Shown here piece after piece: positions 32,772-40,986 of a stretch of DNA of 64,000 nucleotides (its first letter is position 1; each line of letters begins with the position of its first letter). The position numbers and the translations under genes were made by a program. The stretch lies in contig NZ_JAUCDS010000003.1 in NCBI RefSeq assembly GCF_034674885.1, positions 105,031 to 169,030 of the forward strand, written 5' to 3'. The notes beneath the pieces are model-generated. The model was not told the origin of the DNA, searched no databases, and saw only the letters and a list, made by a program, of their open reading frames with translations. The stretch comes from Castellaniella sp034674885. GTDB taxonomy: Bacteria; Pseudomonadota; Gammaproteobacteria; Burkholderiales; Burkholderiaceae_B.

Positions 32772-34500
32772 ATGGTCCAGCAGTGCCTGCCCTGCCCCGC
32801 GCCAGGGTGCGGATCAGGGACAGCAGCGTCTGCATGTTCACCCCGGCTTCCAGATCGAGGCCGATGGAATGCGGGTAATAGCTGCTCAGGTCCTGGTTCA
32901 CACCGATGGCCAGGATCTCGATGCCGCGCTCGAGCGTGTAGTGACGCACGATCCGGCGCAGATGGGCGTCCAGGAATCCAGGCGGGTTGGCCAGAATGCT
33001 GGCGCTATCCATCGGGCCACCGTCAGACACCACCCACAGGATCTTGCGGCGGCTGTCCGGCTGTTCCAGCAGACGGTCACAGGCCCACTGCACGGCTTCG
33101 CCATCGATACCCTCACGAAACAGATCAGGTTTCATGACGGCCGTCAGGCCCAGGCGCCCCTGCTGGCGCGCCATGTCGCGCGACCAGAAGATCAGGTGCT
33201 GCACTTCGTTCAGGCGCCCGGGCGGCACAGGCCGCCGGCCGGCCGCCTGCCATTCTCGGGCCGGGCGACCACCGTTCCAGGCGCCTGTAGTAAAGCCCAG
33301 CAGCTCGAAAGGCACGCCGGCGCGCTCGAAAACCCGCCCCAACAGGTCCATCAGCAAGGCCAGCTGCAGGCCATGATGCCGCATGGATCCAGAGCAATCC
33401 AGAAGCAGGGAAATCCTGGCCTGCGCCACGGGCACGTCCCGATCGCGAAAGAAGACCCGTTGGTCCCCGGGCGAACTGATCAACTGCGCCAGGCGGCTGC
33501 CGTCGATCAGGCCGTCCTCCTGGGCGAACAGGCGACCCTCGGGCTGCGGCCTGAACAGGGCGCGTTGCAGGGTCTGCGCCAACCGGGACAAGGACCAGGG
33601 CAGACGGGCCAGTTCCTGGTCCAGGCGATGGCGGTATTCCTGCAGCAGGGCCGGACGCACCAGTCCGGCGGCATGCAGGACACGATCATGGCGCCGGGTC
33701 CAGACGGCGTACCCGGTGTCGACCGTCAGCGCAGCCGTCAGATCCCCCGAGGCCTGGCCGCCCGTCTCGTCCTCGTCCCCATCCGATGGCAACAACGCCA
33801 CAGAGAAATCCAGGTGTCGCTTTGCAGGTCGCTGCTTGTCCCGCCCGATCAGATCCTGGAACCATCGCGCCAGCGCCATTGCCAGGTTCGCCGCCACGGG
33901 CGCATAGGCAGCCTGATCCGCGTGCAGTCGGCGCAGTCGGGCCAGGGGACTGGCCAGCAGGGGCCCCATGCGATAGCGGGCGGATTCGGTCAGGTCTTCC
34001 AGGCGCTCTGGGATGGGCTCGTCGAACAAGCGGCTTCTGGCCACCAGCGCCAGGCAGAGCAGATGCTGGCCGGTGCGGGTTTCGAGCAGGCCCGCGCCCT
34101 CGAACAGAAACAGCCAGCGCTCAAAACGCTGGCGCAAATTGGTCCGCATGCCCGGCCAGCATTCTGGGGCCAATGCCTCGACGCGCCATTGTTCCAGCCA
34201 TTCGAAGATCAGCCCGGCGACCGGGTCCTGATCCGGGCTGTGTTCCCTGTGCAGCTTCGCGTCGGAGCACAGCAGGCGCTGGGCCAGCGCATCGGCCAGC
34301 GCCCGATAGGCCGGCGGATCGTCCAGCCCCGGCTGTGTTTGCAGATGAGGCGCCCCGTCGGGCAGGGGCCGATCGCCATTCCAGGGCCGGCCGCCCTCGA
34401 AATGCACCCTGGGCTCGCGGGCCAAGGCCCGGACCGCAGCGGCAGCGCGGGCTTCCAGCGCGTGGCGACGAACCCAGTCGCGTGAATCAGGCGCCGCCAT
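32752..34500 (-). CDS. cobT: CobT-like VWA-domain protein
   Basis: 582 residues from ATG 34500, overlapping the cobS-type stop by 14 bases; an upstream in-frame start is unconserved. The N-terminal two-thirds is helical and charged. The C-terminal von Willebrand A domain (about 360-575) begins ARISLLLDCSGSMRHHGLQL with a MIDAS DxSxS, then FELLGFTTGAWNGG, RLNEVQHLIFWS, ILWVVSDGGPMDS and IEILAIGVNQDLSSYYP. These match CobT of the aerobic cobaltochelatase. No cobN gene or other cobalamin gene is in the window. With CobS it forms an AAA+/VWA pair. The tauX start lies 102 bases downstream on the same strand. It may serve another metal-insertion or maturation task. Confidence 0.82.
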   Translation of the reverse strand: MAAPDSRDWVRRHALEARAAAAVRALAREPRVHFEGGRPWNGDRPLPDGAPHLQTQPGLDDPPAYRALADALAQRLLCSDAKLHREHSPDQDPVAGLIFEWLEQWRVEALAPECWPGMRTNLRQRFERWLFLFEGAGLLETRTGQHLLCLALVARSRLFDEPIPERLEDLTESARYRMGPLLASPLARLRRLHADQAAYAPVAANLAMALARWFQDLIGRDKQRPAKRHLDFSVALLPSDGDEDETGGQASGDLTAALTVDTGYAVWTRRHDRVLHAAGLVRPALLQEYRHRLDQELARLPWSLSRLAQTLQRALFRPQPEGRLFAQEDGLIDGSRLAQLISSPGDQRVFFRDRDVPVAQARISLLLDCSGSMRHHGLQLALLMDLLGRVFERAGVPFELLGFTTGAWNGGRPAREWQAAGRRPVPPGRLNEVQHLIFWSRDMARQQGRLGLTAVMKPDLFREGIDGEAVQWACDRLLEQPDSRRKILWVVSDGGPMDSASILANPPGFLDAHLRRIVRHYTLERGIEILAIGVNQDLSSYYPHSIGLDLEAGVNMQTLLSLIRTLARGRAGTAGPSGATET

Positions 34501-35476
34501 GCGGGGCTGGTGTGCCAGGCGTGGCCGCCAGTTCCTCGTCGAAACAGCGCTGATAGTATTCCGCCACGATGGCCTGCTCCGAGGCATCGCACTTGTTCAG
34601 GAAGGCATAGCGGAAGGCCCTGGCGGTTGAACGAAAAATCTGCAGATTCTCGGCCCAGGAAATCAGGGTGCGTGGCGACATCAGCGTGGACAGGTCTCCA
34701 CTTTGGAAACCTGCCCGTGTCAGGGCGGCGACCTCGACCATGGCGGCGATCAGGCGGCGTCCTTCGGGGGTGTCCAGCGTCGGCACCTGCGCAGCCACGA
34801 TCCCGGCCTCGGCCTCCGGGCTCAGGTAGTTCAGGGCCGCGACGATGTTCCACCGGTCCAGTTGCGCATGATTCAGACGCTGGACGCCGTAGTACAGGCC
34901 GCTGGTGTCCCCCAGCCCCACACTGTTGGCGGTGGCGAACAGGCGAAAGCCCGAATGCGGTGCGATGACCCGGTTCTGGTCCAGCAGCGTGAAATGTCCG
35001 TCGCGTTCGAGGATGCGCTGCAGCACGAACATGACCTCGGGCCGGCCCGCATCGTATTCATCCAGCACCAGCGCCATGGGCCGCTGCAGCGCCCATGGCA
35101 GGATGCCTTCCTTGAATTCGGTGATCTGCTGGCCATCGCGCAGCACGATGGCATCGCGCCCGACCAGGTCCAGGCGACTGACGTGGCCGTCCAGATTGAC
35201 CCGGATGCAGGGCCAGTTCAAGCGGGCAGCCACTTGTTCGATATGGGTGGACTTGCCCGTGCCGTGCATGCCCTGGATCAGCACCCGGCGGTTGCAGGAA
35301 AACCCCGCCAGGATGGCCAGCGTCGTATCCGGGTCGAAGCGATAGTTCGGGTCGACTTCGGGCACGTGATCGCTGGGCTCGGCGAACCCCATGACCTCCA
35401 GGTCGCTGTCCAGGCCGAAACACTCGCGCACCGGCACCTGTCGGGTGGCCAGGTCCGTGTCCACCAGGCGTTTCAT
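34487..35476 (-). CDS. cobS: CobS-like AAA+ ATPase (MoxR/cobaltochelatase type)
   Basis: 329 residues from ATG 35476, which overlaps the iclR stop as ATGA; the frame remains open far upstream but only as a shadow of iclR. Length and sequence match CobS: VPEVDPNYRFDPDTTLAIL, Walker A IQGMHGTGKSTHIEQVAARL (about 85-104), RVNLDGHVSRLDLVGRDAI, Walker B MALVLDEYDAGRPEVMF, sensor LFATANSVGLGDTSGLYYG and SPRTLISWAEN. It would hydrolyse ATP in complex with the VWA partner. Its regulator gene is the upstream iclR. Confidence 0.85.
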   Translation of the reverse strand: MKRLVDTDLATRQVPVRECFGLDSDLEVMGFAEPSDHVPEVDPNYRFDPDTTLAILAGFSCNRRVLIQGMHGTGKSTHIEQVAARLNWPCIRVNLDGHVSRLDLVGRDAIVLRDGQQITEFKEGILPWALQRPMALVLDEYDAGRPEVMFVLQRILERDGHFTLLDQNRVIAPHSGFRLFATANSVGLGDTSGLYYGVQRLNHAQLDRWNIVAALNYLSPEAEAGIVAAQVPTLDTPEGRRLIAAMVEVAALTRAGFQSGDLSTLMSPRTLISWAENLQIFRSTARAFRYAFLNKCDASEQAIVAEYYQRCFDEELAATPGTPAPHGGA

Positions 35477-36309
35477 GACACCTTCTCTTGGCGCGCAGCA
35501 GGCTCGGCGCGTTCGGGATAGCTGCGCGCCTCGATGTCCGCCAGCGCATCCGCCGCGCGGCGCAAGGCCGGCAGGCTGTCGCTGATGCGCTTGCCCTGGA
35601 ACCTGAGCGTCGGCGCCTGGATGGCGACGGCCAGATTGGATTTCCCGGACAGCACCGGCACCCGCACGGCGATGCAAGTCAGGCCGGGCAGGAATTCCTC
35701 GTTGTCCATGGCATAGCCGTCGGCCACCGCCCGCTGCAGTTCGGCTTCCAGGGCCTGCGGGTCGGTAATCGTCATGTCCGTGTATTTTTCCAGAGTGCCG
35801 GGCACCAGCAGGCGTCTGCGCTGGGAAGGTGTCATCTGCGCCAGAAACAGCTTCCCGCTGGCCGAGCAATGCACCGGCACCCGCGACCCCGGATGCAGAT
35901 AGAAGCGCAGTGGCGCCGGCGTTTCCACCCGGTCCAGATACAAGACCTCGCTGCCGGCGCAGCTGGTGATGTTGCAGCTCTCGCCTACTTCGGCCACCAG
36001 CGTGCGCAGCACGTTGCGCCGGGCGCCATGCATGGTGTTGTTCAACAGCAGGTTTTCCGCGATCCGCCGCAGGCGCGCAGCAGTGCTGTAATGACGCCCG
36101 TCTCCATCGCGCTGGATCATGCCGGCGCTATCGAGCTGCTGCAGCATGCGGTGCAGCGTAGGCTTGGGAAGCCCCAGTTCTTCGACCAGGCTTTGCAGCG
36201 AGAAATACTGGTCCTTTTCTGCAATCACTTCCAGGAGAGCAAACAAACGGATGGCCGGCGTATCGCCGTCCAGTTTGCTGGGCATCGGGGCAAGTTCAAC
36301 TGGACTCAT
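35473..36309 (-). CDS. IclR-family transcriptional regulator (of the cobS-cobT operon)
   Basis: 278 residues. Winged helix-turn-helix at about 18-80 (AIRLFALLEVIAEKDQYFSL, LGLPKPTLHRMLQQLD) and an IclR effector domain at about 100-260 (GESCNITSCAGSEVLYLDRVE, HPGSRVPVHCSASGKLFLA, DNEEFLPGLTCIAVRVPV). It is first in iclR-cobS-cobT and coupled to cobS by ATGA overlap, so it is very probably their regulator. A perfect dyad (36331-36349) lies 22 bases before its start, fitting autoregulation. Divergent from thiO. Confidence 0.88.
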   Translation of the reverse strand: MSPVELAPMPSKLDGDTPAIRLFALLEVIAEKDQYFSLQSLVEELGLPKPTLHRMLQQLDSAGMIQRDGDGRHYSTAARLRRIAENLLLNNTMHGARRNVLRTLVAEVGESCNITSCAGSEVLYLDRVETPAPLRFYLHPGSRVPVHCSASGKLFLAQMTPSQRRRLLVPGTLEKYTDMTITDPQALEAELQRAVADGYAMDNEEFLPGLTCIAVRVPVLSGKSNLAVAIQAPTLRFQGKRISDSLPALRRAADALADIEARSYPERAEPAARQEKVS

Positions 36310-36330
36310 GGGATTTCACGCTTTATATTT

Positions 36331-36349
36331 CAATAACAGGAACTTATTG
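36331..36349 (-). promoter_or_regulatory. Candidate IclR operator in the iclR/thiO divergent promoter
   Basis: CAATAA (36331-36336) and TTATTG (36344-36349) form a perfect 6-bp dyad with a 7-base spacer in the 69-base gap between iclR and thiO. The wider segment repeats the one before the APC permease gene (30607-30626). Because thiO starts only 30 bases to the right, occupation could affect both directions. Confidence 0.55.
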
Positions 36350-36378
36350 TACCGATTTTAATATTTTTGGCTAGATCA

Positions 36379-37449
36379 ATGATGCATATCGGAATCGCAG
36401 GCGCAGGCGTGCTTGGCCGGCTGCTGGCCTGGCAACTGAGTCGCGCCGGCCATCGTGTGGCCGTCTATGACCCGGCCGACGGCCCGCTGGCCAGAGGGGC
36501 CGCCGGATGGACGGCGGCAGGCATGCTCTCGCCGTCGGCGGAACTGGAATGCGCCGACCTGGGAGTTTTCCAGGATGGCCTGGACTCGATCTCCCTGTGG
36601 GCCGAGATCGTGGCGGCGCTACCCGACGCCCCGGACTTCGACTGCCAGGGCAGCCTGCTGCTGGCCCATCGGGGCGACGGAGGTGCCGCGCATCGCCTGG
36701 TGGATCTGATCGAGCGCAAGGCGCCCGAAGAGCACCGCCCGCAACAGCTGTCCGCACATGATCTGAGCCGGCTGGAACCGGACATCCACGGTCCTTCTCT
36801 GGCCTGGTTCCTGCCGCACGAGGGCGCCATCAATCCTTTGCAGCTCATGCCGGCCCTGCACGCAGGCGCCCAGGGGGTGGACTGGCATTGGGGCCAGCCG
36901 GTGGACGATATCGGCGAGGGTTTCCTTGCGGCTGGCGGCAAACGCCACACATTCGATCATGTGTTCGACGTGCGTGGTCTGGGCCAGCGGCCTGCCAGCG
37001 GCCCAGCCGCCGGCTGTGCGGACGTGCGCGGCGTGCGTGGCGAAATCTTCCTGATGCGCGCGCCGGATGTGCGACTGAGCCGGCCGGTGCGCCTGCTGCA
37101 TCCGCGCCACCGCGTCTACATCGTGCCGCGACACGATCATCATTTCATCATCGGCGCCAGCGAAATCGAAAGCGAGGACCGGTCTCCGGTGTCGCTGCGC
37201 AGCACGGTCGAGCTGCTGGCGGCCGCGCACAGCGTGCTGCCCGGCCTGGCCGAAGCGCGCCTGGTCATGGCCGACACCAATCTTCGACCGGCACTGCGCG
37301 ACAATCTGCCCCGGATCGAACAGGCTGCGGGGCTGACCCGCATCAACGGGCTGTTCCGTCACGGCTGGATGATCGCCCCCGCCATGGTCGCACGCGCCCT
37401 GCGTCAGGCCGACATCCCCTTTTCTCCCCCAGGAGCCCCTGCAGCATGA
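36379..37449 (+). CDS. thiO: FAD-dependent glycine oxidase ThiO
   Basis: 356 residues from ATG 36379; the frame also opens at a TTG 12 bases earlier and another ATG follows at 36382. DAO fold with IGIAGAGVLGRLLAWQLSRA at the N terminus, then GWTAAGMLSPSAELE and the late GLFRHGWMIAPAMVA. It oxidises glycine to iminoglycine for the thiazole ring of thiamine. The following thiS start overlaps its stop (ATGA) and thiG comes next, which fixes the assignment among DAO-type enzymes. No TPP riboswitch fits in the 69-base leader gap. Confidence 0.88.
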   Translation: MMHIGIAGAGVLGRLLAWQLSRAGHRVAVYDPADGPLARGAAGWTAAGMLSPSAELECADLGVFQDGLDSISLWAEIVAALPDAPDFDCQGSLLLAHRGDGGAAHRLVDLIERKAPEEHRPQQLSAHDLSRLEPDIHGPSLAWFLPHEGAINPLQLMPALHAGAQGVDWHWGQPVDDIGEGFLAAGGKRHTFDHVFDVRGLGQRPASGPAAGCADVRGVRGEIFLMRAPDVRLSRPVRLLHPRHRVYIVPRHDHHFIIGASEIESEDRSPVSLRSTVELLAAAHSVLPGLAEARLVMADTNLRPALRDNLPRIEQAAGLTRINGLFRHGWMIAPAMVARALRQADIPFSPPGAPAA

Positions 37450-37670
37450 ACACGATCCCCATTCACTTCAATGACGAGCCGCGCTGTGTGCCCGAAGGCA
37501 GCAACCTGCAGCAGGCCGTGGCGCTGCTGGCCCCGGATCCCGGCGACGCGCCGCCCACATCGATCGCCACCGCCCTGAACGGCAGGCACATCGCCCGTGC
37601 CCAGAGGGAAAGCACACCGCTGTCCGCCGGGGATCACATCACCACGTTCGCACCCATCGTAGGAGGCTGA
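37446..37670 (+). CDS. thiS: Sulfur carrier protein ThiS
   Basis: 74 residues, ubiquitin-like beta-grasp. It starts with MNTIPIHFNDEPRCV and ends with the obligatory Gly-Gly (FAPIVGG), which is adenylated and thiocarboxylated to donate sulfur. ATG 37446 overlaps the thiO stop and has AGGAG 10 bases upstream. ThiS is usually about 66 residues; this one has a slightly long central loop (DPGDAPPTS). Confidence 0.92.
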   Translation: MNTIPIHFNDEPRCVPEGSNLQQAVALLAPDPGDAPPTSIATALNGRHIARAQRESTPLSAGDHITTFAPIVGG

Positions 37671-37674
37671 ATCC

Positions 37675-38457
37675 ATGAACTGGACCATTGCGGGCGCTAC
37701 GCTCGAGAGTCGTTTTTTCCTCGGGACGGCCGCCTACCCGTCCCCCCAGGCCATGGAAGACGCCGTGCGCGCCTCCGGCACCCAGGTCATCACGGTCAGC
37801 CTCAAGCGCCAGGCGGCAACCGGAGCCGACAGCGGGCGCACTTTCTTTTCCATGATCCGGGAACTGGGCTGCCATCTGCTGCCCAACACCGCCGGCTGCC
37901 GCACGGCGGCCGAGGCCGTGTCCCTGGCGCACATGGCGCGGGAAGTCTTCGAGACGTCCTGGATCAAACTGGAAGTCATCGGGGACGAACACACGCTGCA
38001 GCCCGACGTCTTCGAACTGGTCGCTGCCGCCGATACCCTGACACGCGACGGCTTCCAGGTCTTTCCCTATTGCACGGACGATTTGATCGTCTGCCAGCGC
38101 CTGCTGGATGCAGGCTGTCCGGTCCTGATGCCCTGGGCGGCGCCCATCGGCTCCGGCCAGGGCCTGATTCACCTGTCGGCCCTGCGTACCCTGCGTGAAC
38201 GCCTGCCCGACACGCCCTTGATCGTCGACGCCGGCATCGGTTCACCCATGGATGCCGTCCAGGCCATGGAACTGGGCTTCGATGCCGTGCTGCTGAATTC
38301 GGCCGTCTCACGCGCACTGGACCCGGTGCGCATGGCGCAGGCCTTCAAGTGGGCGATCGAGGCGGGGCGGCTGGCCTGGGAAGCCGGCATCATGGCCGAA
38401 CAGGACATGGCGGTTGCCACCACGCCAGTCACCGGCCGCCCCTTCGTACTGGCCTGA
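37675..38457 (+). CDS. thiG: Thiazole synthase ThiG
   Basis: 260 residues, TIM barrel. Start ATG 37675 has TAGGAGG 7 bases upstream, inside the thiS end. Motifs: RFFLGTAAYPS, ITVSLKRQ, LPNTAGCRTAAEAVSLAHMA, WIKLEVIGDEHTLQPD (with the Schiff-base Lys), MPWAAPIGSGQGL and LIVDAGIGSPMDAVQAMELG. It joins deoxyxylulose phosphate, ThiS-thiocarboxylate and iminoglycine to form the thiazole moiety. thiE and thiC are not in the window. Confidence 0.95.
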   Translation: MNWTIAGATLESRFFLGTAAYPSPQAMEDAVRASGTQVITVSLKRQAATGADSGRTFFSMIRELGCHLLPNTAGCRTAAEAVSLAHMAREVFETSWIKLEVIGDEHTLQPDVFELVAAADTLTRDGFQVFPYCTDDLIVCQRLLDAGCPVLMPWAAPIGSGQGLIHLSALRTLRERLPDTPLIVDAGIGSPMDAVQAMELGFDAVLLNSAVSRALDPVRMAQAFKWAIEAGRLAWEAGIMAEQDMAVATTPVTGRPFVLA

Positions 38458-38468
38458 CGCCCTGCAGG

Positions 38469-39590
38469 CTACTTCCGCTGCTCGTTGGCGGTCTTCACCA
38501 TGCTGTCGTACAGCGTGAGGATGCGCGACCGGTAGGGGAAAACCATCTGGGCGAAATTGCTCTGGGAATCCAGGACTTTCTTGAAGAACGGGTTGGCCGC
38601 CGCATATTTCGCAGTGACCTTGCGTTCTTCTTCGATGAAGCGCGTGTAGTAATCGGCAGGCGTATCCAGCACCTTCACGCCTTCCTTGTCCATGAACTCG
38701 TGCAGGGCAACGGAGTTGTCGTAGATGTTGGCATCCAGGGTGTCGGCGATGTTCGCCTTGGCCGCGATCCGGATGATTTCCTTCAGGTCGTCAGGCAGCG
38801 ATTTCCAGTAATCGCCGTTGATGAAGATCTGTCCGATGTCGGTCTGCTGGTGCAGCCCCTGCAGATAATAGTATTTCCAGATTTTCTGCAGGCCCAGATT
38901 GCGGTCGTCGGCCGGCCCGATCCATTCAGCCGCATCGATCACGCCGCGTTGCGCCGAGGGCACGATGTCCCCGCCCGGCACACCCACGGCCGCGATGCCC
39001 ATGGCCTGATACGTTTCCCCGGGGATGCCCGGAGGAGAGCGGTATTTGAAGCTCTTGAATTCATTGACGTCCTTGATCGGCTTCTTGAACCATCCCAGGG
39101 GGTCGGGACCCATGGGTTGCATCAGGAACGCCTTGACGTTGTAGTGCATCACGTCTTCCAGGAGTTCCTTGTAAAGCTGCTCGCCGCCCCCCTTGTAGTA
39201 CCAGGCGACCATGCTGGCCTGGTCCAGGCCCGTGCTGGCCGGCGCATTCGAAAACAGCACGAACGCGGAATTCTTGCCGGAGAAATAATTGGGCCAGACA
39301 TAGCCCGCCTTGACCACGTCATTGCTGACTGCATCCAGGATCTCGAACGGTCCCACGACGGCGCCGGCTGCCAGCACCTCGACCTTCAGCCGGCCGCCAG
39401 ACATCAGGTCCACCTGCTTGGAGAACTGTTCCAGCAGCTTGAAGTACAGGCTGGCGTTCGGAACTGCCGTCTGGATGGAAAATTTGTAGATTTGTTGATC
39501 GGCCGCCTGAGTCACGGCGGGCGCGCTCATCAGCAAACCGGCCGAAATGCATAGTATGCCAGCGAGTTTGGCTTTAAAAACACGAATCAT
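38469..39590 (-). CDS. TRAP transporter substrate-binding protein, probably for isethionate
   Basis: 373 residues, start with AGGAG upstream. Signal peptide 1-29 (ISAGLLMSAPAVTQA-AD). DctP fold with the family's ligand-carboxylate Arg region in FKYRSPPGIPGETYQAMG and the WIGPADDR segment typical of the DctP subgroup that binds oxo- and sulfo-acids. Last gene of the GMC dehydrogenase-dctQ-dctM-dctP set. Isethionate is proposed because GMC dehydrogenase plus TRAP plus IclR matches the ise clusters I recall (iseJ, iseKLM, iseR) and xsc is nearby. Confidence 0.85.
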   Translation of the reverse strand: MIRVFKAKLAGILCISAGLLMSAPAVTQAADQQIYKFSIQTAVPNASLYFKLLEQFSKQVDLMSGGRLKVEVLAAGAVVGPFEILDAVSNDVVKAGYVWPNYFSGKNSAFVLFSNAPASTGLDQASMVAWYYKGGGEQLYKELLEDVMHYNVKAFLMQPMGPDPLGWFKKPIKDVNEFKSFKYRSPPGIPGETYQAMGIAAVGVPGGDIVPSAQRGVIDAAEWIGPADDRNLGLQKIWKYYYLQGLHQQTDIGQIFINGDYWKSLPDDLKEIIRIAAKANIADTLDANIYDNSVALHEFMDKEGVKVLDTPADYYTRFIEEERKVTAKYAAANPFFKKVLDSQSNFAQMVFPYRSRILTLYDSMVKTANEQRK

Positions 39591-39604
39591 GATGGTCTCC
39601 TTGA

Positions 39605-39620
39605 GTCAAACAGATTTGAC
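39605..39620 (-). promoter_or_regulatory. Inverted repeat GTCAAA-N4-TTTGAC between dctM and dctP
   Basis: A perfect 6-bp dyad lies 14 bases before the dctP start, in the 73-base gap after dctM. It could form a small hairpin over the ribosome-binding region or mark an internal control point that adjusts binding-protein output. No T run follows. Confidence 0.4.
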
Positions 39621-39663
39621 AAGCTCGATCACGCCATGGCCCCCCTCCGTAAGAATGGGTCTA

Positions 39664-40986
39664 TCAATCCGCGAGTCCCGTGACCTGCGGCAACCAATGC
39701 ACCAGAATCGGGAATTTGATGAGCACCAGGACGACCAGCACCTGCAGGCCGACGAACTGGATCATGCCCAGGTAGATGTCCTTCATGCTCCACTGCGGGA
39801 CGACGCCCTTGAGGAAATATGAGGACAAGGCCAGCGGCGGCGTCAGCCAGGAAGTCTGCAGGGTCACGGCGACCAGGATGCTGAACCAGAGGATGTCGAA
39901 GTCCAGGCTGTGAGCGACGGGCAACAGGATGGGCACGACCACCAGGACGATCGGGATCCATTCCAGCGGGCCGCCCAGCAGAAAGATCAGGAACAGCATC
40001 AGCAGCAGCATGATCAGCGGCGAGACCGGCAAGGACGTCAGAATTTCGGTGATCAGCTGTCCGCTGCCCAGGCGCGCAAAGACCGCGCCGAAGAAATTGG
40101 CCGCACCGATCAGGAACATGATGAAGGCGCTGACTTCCATCGTCCTGATGACGGAGATGCCCAGGGCTCGCCAGCTCATGCGCCGATAGACGAGGGTCAG
40201 CGCCAGCGAGGCGAACGCGCCCGTGGCCGCCGCGTCGGTCGGCGTGGTCACCCCGCCGACGATGAGCCCCAGCGTGGAAAGAATGACGACCGTGATGGGA
40301 ATGACGCCGACGAACAGCTCGCGCATCTTGTCGAGGAACGTCAGCGGCGGGCCCTCGTAGGGAATCGGCGGGCCCAGCTTGGGATTGAGCTGGCAGCGGA
40401 TGATGGTATAGATGAGGTACGTGCCCGAGAGCATCAGGCCAGGAATCACGGCGGCGGCAAACAGGGTGGATACGGGAATCCCGACCAAAGGCCCCATGAC
40501 GATCAGCATGACGCTCGGGGGAATCAGGATCCCCAGGGTCCCCCCTGCGGCAATCACCCCAGCGGACAGGCGGGTGTCGTAATTGCTGCGGATCAGCATG
40601 GGGGCGGCCATGACGCCCAGAACCGTCACTGACGCGCCGACGATGCCGGTGGCCGCCGCAAACAGCGTGGCGGTCGCCAGGACAATGACGTAGAGCGAGC
40701 CCTTGTATTTTCCCAGCATGATCTGCAAGGCGCGAAACATGCGATCCATCAGGCCGGACTGGTCCAGGATGTAGCCCATGAACAGAAACAGCGGGATGGC
40801 GGCCAGCTCGACGCTGGTCATCAGGGAAAAGAACTGGTAGGTCAGCAGGTTGAAGACCTGCTGACCGATGGCCATGAAGCCGAACAGCAAGGCCACGAAG
40901 ATGAACACGAACGCCATCGGGAAGCCGGTGAGCACACCCACTACGGCGACCAGCAGGGATACGAGGCCGAGGACGGGATCGCTCAT
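39664..40986 (-). CDS. TRAP transporter large permease (DctM)
   Basis: 440 residues with about 12 membrane helices. DctM hallmarks: FPMAFVFIFVALLFGF, AIPLFLFMGYILDQSG, GIVGASVTVLGVMAAPML, GGTLGILIPPSVMLIVMG and LLGGPLEWIPIVLVVVP. It imports the acid with sodium or proton gradients, together with the small subunit and binding protein. The start overlaps the dctQ stop by 4 bases. Confidence 0.92.
   Translation of the reverse strand: MSDPVLGLVSLLVAVVGVLTGFPMAFVFIFVALLFGFMAIGQQVFNLLTYQFFSLMTSVELAAIPLFLFMGYILDQSGLMDRMFRALQIMLGKYKGSLYVIVLATATLFAAATGIVGASVTVLGVMAAPMLIRSNYDTRLSAGVIAAGGTLGILIPPSVMLIVMGPLVGIPVSTLFAAAVIPGLMLSGTYLIYTIIRCQLNPKLGPPIPYEGPPLTFLDKMRELFVGVIPITVVILSTLGLIVGGVTTPTDAAATGAFASLALTLVYRRMSWRALGISVIRTMEVSAFIMFLIGAANFFGAVFARLGSGQLITEILTSLPVSPLIMLLLMLFLIFLLGGPLEWIPIVLVVVPILLPVAHSLDFDILWFSILVAVTLQTSWLTPPLALSSYFLKGVVPQWSMKDIYLGMIQFVGLQVLVVLVLIKFPILVHWLPQVTGLAD

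Noticed and set aside
36310..36378. TPP riboswitch upstream of thiO
   Set aside because: The gap is only 69 bases, is AT-rich, and lacks THI-box sequences.
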